A DNA stretch of 64,000 bases from Aspergillus flavus (lineage: Eukaryota > Ascomycota > Eurotiomycetes > Eurotiales > Aspergillaceae). The stretch covers positions 1,798,001 through 1,862,000 of the forward strand of contig NC_092408.1 in the NCBI RefSeq assembly GCF_009017415.1, written 5' to 3'. The notes under the pieces were generated by a model. The model worked only from the letters and a program-made list of their open reading frames with translations. It searched no databases and was not told where the DNA came from. The translations under genes and the position numbers were made by a program. Of this stretch, positions 62,437 through 64,000 are shown in pieces. Within the stretch, counting starts at the first letter, position 1, and each line of letters opens with the position of its first letter.

Positions 62437-63913
62437 ATGACACCTCTGGGAAACCAGACAATATTCACTCCACAAATGCTAGACAGCAAAAGTGAAAATG
62501 CCCCCATAACAACGCCTTCTCACTATGGCCCTTGTGGAGTGATTCTGGGAAGGCTGAGAGTGAGAAGAGCTCACGGGGAGAGTGAATCCAGCCCAAGCAC
62601 CATCAGCATGCACCAGATGAAGACTCAAGATCGGGATAACTCAGATCTCCCTGTATGTTGACATTTTGCTTCACTATTAAAGCTGACTAGCATGATGCTT
62701 ACAGTGTAATTCATAGTTTACTGCAGAGAAACCCCATTCCGCCTCGCATACTATCATCTTGGATTCTCCTAGCCCCACATCCACGACGGCTCGACTGAGG
62801 CGCGAACATGAGGATGACGATATGACAGCTTCACACACTGATCAGGATAACTGGAGCCTAGAGAACCTACCGGATATCTTGTACATCCTGAAACCCGAGC
62901 ACGGAAAATCCAGACAAGTTGTTCGTATTACCGCACAGAAAGTCTTCGGGAAGCACATCAATGCTTTTTCAGTCCTTCCGGACCAGATATCCTCCAAGGT
63001 CGAAGGGTGGAGACTTGAAGCCTGGATGCGTCTCGATCGCCGGATAACTGGGCAAGATATCATCGACCGGGTAAACCCCAGGTACAGGTTTAGATTAACA
63101 TCAATCGACATTGAACTTCGTCGGAAGGCCTTCCGCGAGAAGTTTCATGTTGCGTGCTGGGGAGCTCAAAAGACCATTAATAACATATCTCGCCTAGCAA
63201 TGGCAATTGGAATAGACCCGGCGTCGAACAGTACGAGAGGTTTAACGCCAGGCCTAATCGATCCCTCTAAAGGCGAAGCTGGTGGGCGAATTCCCCTGCC
63301 CCCAAGAGCAGCCTACGACGATATCTCCGATCCTGTTTCACACCCACATCATTCAAATAGTGATATCTTCGAGCGGACTCGCCTGATCAAGCAGAGCTCC
63401 CACCCCGGTCAGATTCCCGCGGTAATCCTCGATGAGTCTCACCGAAGCAACAAGACCAAATCAGCCGAGATTTCCTACCAGTTGCACTGGGACACAAAGC
63501 ACTTACGAAAGAAGGGTACTCCGAATAGCGATCGCTTCAGCATTACAAATTCTCATCTCAGAAGGCAAAGTTTTCATGATGCTGCGAGGTAACTTGTTTG
63601 TGCACGATTACTATATGAATCTAAGAGGCTAATCCAGCATTGCAGTATGGGATATAATGCCACTCCCAAGACAATATCCATTCAGCCGAGCCTTTCCGAT
63701 TTCAACTCCTATCCCACCACTCTACGTGAACTGGCTTCTCATAGAGGCCCCCCCGCTCGAGCATTCCCCATAGAGGCCGATGATACTGAAAGGACAATGA
63801 CTCTGGATGAATATCTACATCGAAGTCAGCTTACGTTGTGGGAATATCTGGACCTACGTTGTGAGAATAGTCTGAAGGATATCAAACGGTGGTCGCTAAG
63901 GTCCGGACGTTGA
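62437..63913 (+). CDS. Hypothetical protein, unrecognised family
   Basis: Exons 62437-62652, 62717-63588 and 63646-63913, 451 aa. The introns are 64 and 57 bp; the acceptor CATAG at 62716 is chosen because nearer AG sites give a stop or a wrong frame. No domain is recognised. Residues about 115-240 look folded and alternate charged and hydrophobic positions (WSLENLPDILYILKPEHG, VVRITAQKVFGKHINAF, EGWRLEAWMRLDRRITGQDIIDRV, INNISRLAMAIGIDP). The rest is Ser/Pro/His-rich and likely disordered. The C-terminus has MTLDEYLHRSQLTLWEYLDLR. No signal peptide or membrane helix. A transcription-related or structural role is possible but not shown. Confidence 0.65.
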
Positions 63914-64000
63914 CCGTTGGAATGTACATGTCGCTTCTCAGGATTGAAGTACGTTTACTGTTGCTATGATGGGATACAATTTGTGCATATGTATGCGGAG

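Overview
The window is nuclear DNA of a filamentous ascomycete, most likely Eurotiales (Aspergillus or Penicillium type). The signs are many 45-140 bp GT-AG introns, Zn2Cys6 and rhodopsin-domain genes, and a core set whose lengths and signatures match Aspergillus proteins (PBN1, GatA of 498 aa, DRG1 of 367 aa, SPT4 of 120 aa). Exon boundaries below were assigned by eye from splice consensus, reading phase and family conservation. No transcript data were available.

Layout. Positions 1-2.6 kb show no gene. At 2.9-5.2 kb lies a chimeric terpene cyclase/prenyltransferase whose cyclase half looks intact while its prenyltransferase half has lost its magnesium- and IPP-binding motifs. Then come a secreted serine carboxypeptidase (6.2-8.1 kb), a SIS1-type DnaJ chaperone with a perfect heat-shock element upstream, the GPI-anchor factor PBN1, and a Zn2Cys6 regulator. 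At 15.7-19.1 kb is a patchy stretch with two decayed genes and a secreted SnoaL-like protein.

From 20 to 42 kb is a dense conserved block: arginine-specific carbamoyl-phosphate synthase small subunit (with an intron-split arginine attenuator peptide uORF), the GTPase DRG1/RBG1, splicing factor CWC2, the eIF2-alpha kinase GCN2, the spindle-pole protein CUT12, a DUF89/ARMT1 phosphatase, TPR phosphatase PPP5, elongation factor SPT4, and GABA transaminase. The arginine gene carries both an attenuator peptide and a consensus Gcn4/CpcA site, about 5.6 kb from the GCN2 kinase gene that drives that control system.

From 42 to 57.7 kb the DNA is gene-poor and accessory-like: a hypothetical protein, a rhodopsin-domain membrane protein, and two pseudogenes (a LaeA-like methyltransferase with two in-frame stops and a ferric reductase with an in-frame stop). 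Core-type genes resume at 57.7 kb with a bestrophin-like channel, the RNase P/MRP subunit POP8, a DUF167 protein and one unrecognised 451-aa protein.

The most unusual item is the terpene synthase. All three cyclase signatures are present, all three prenyl-elongation signatures are gone, and no P450, oxidase or prenyltransferase partner is visible in the window.
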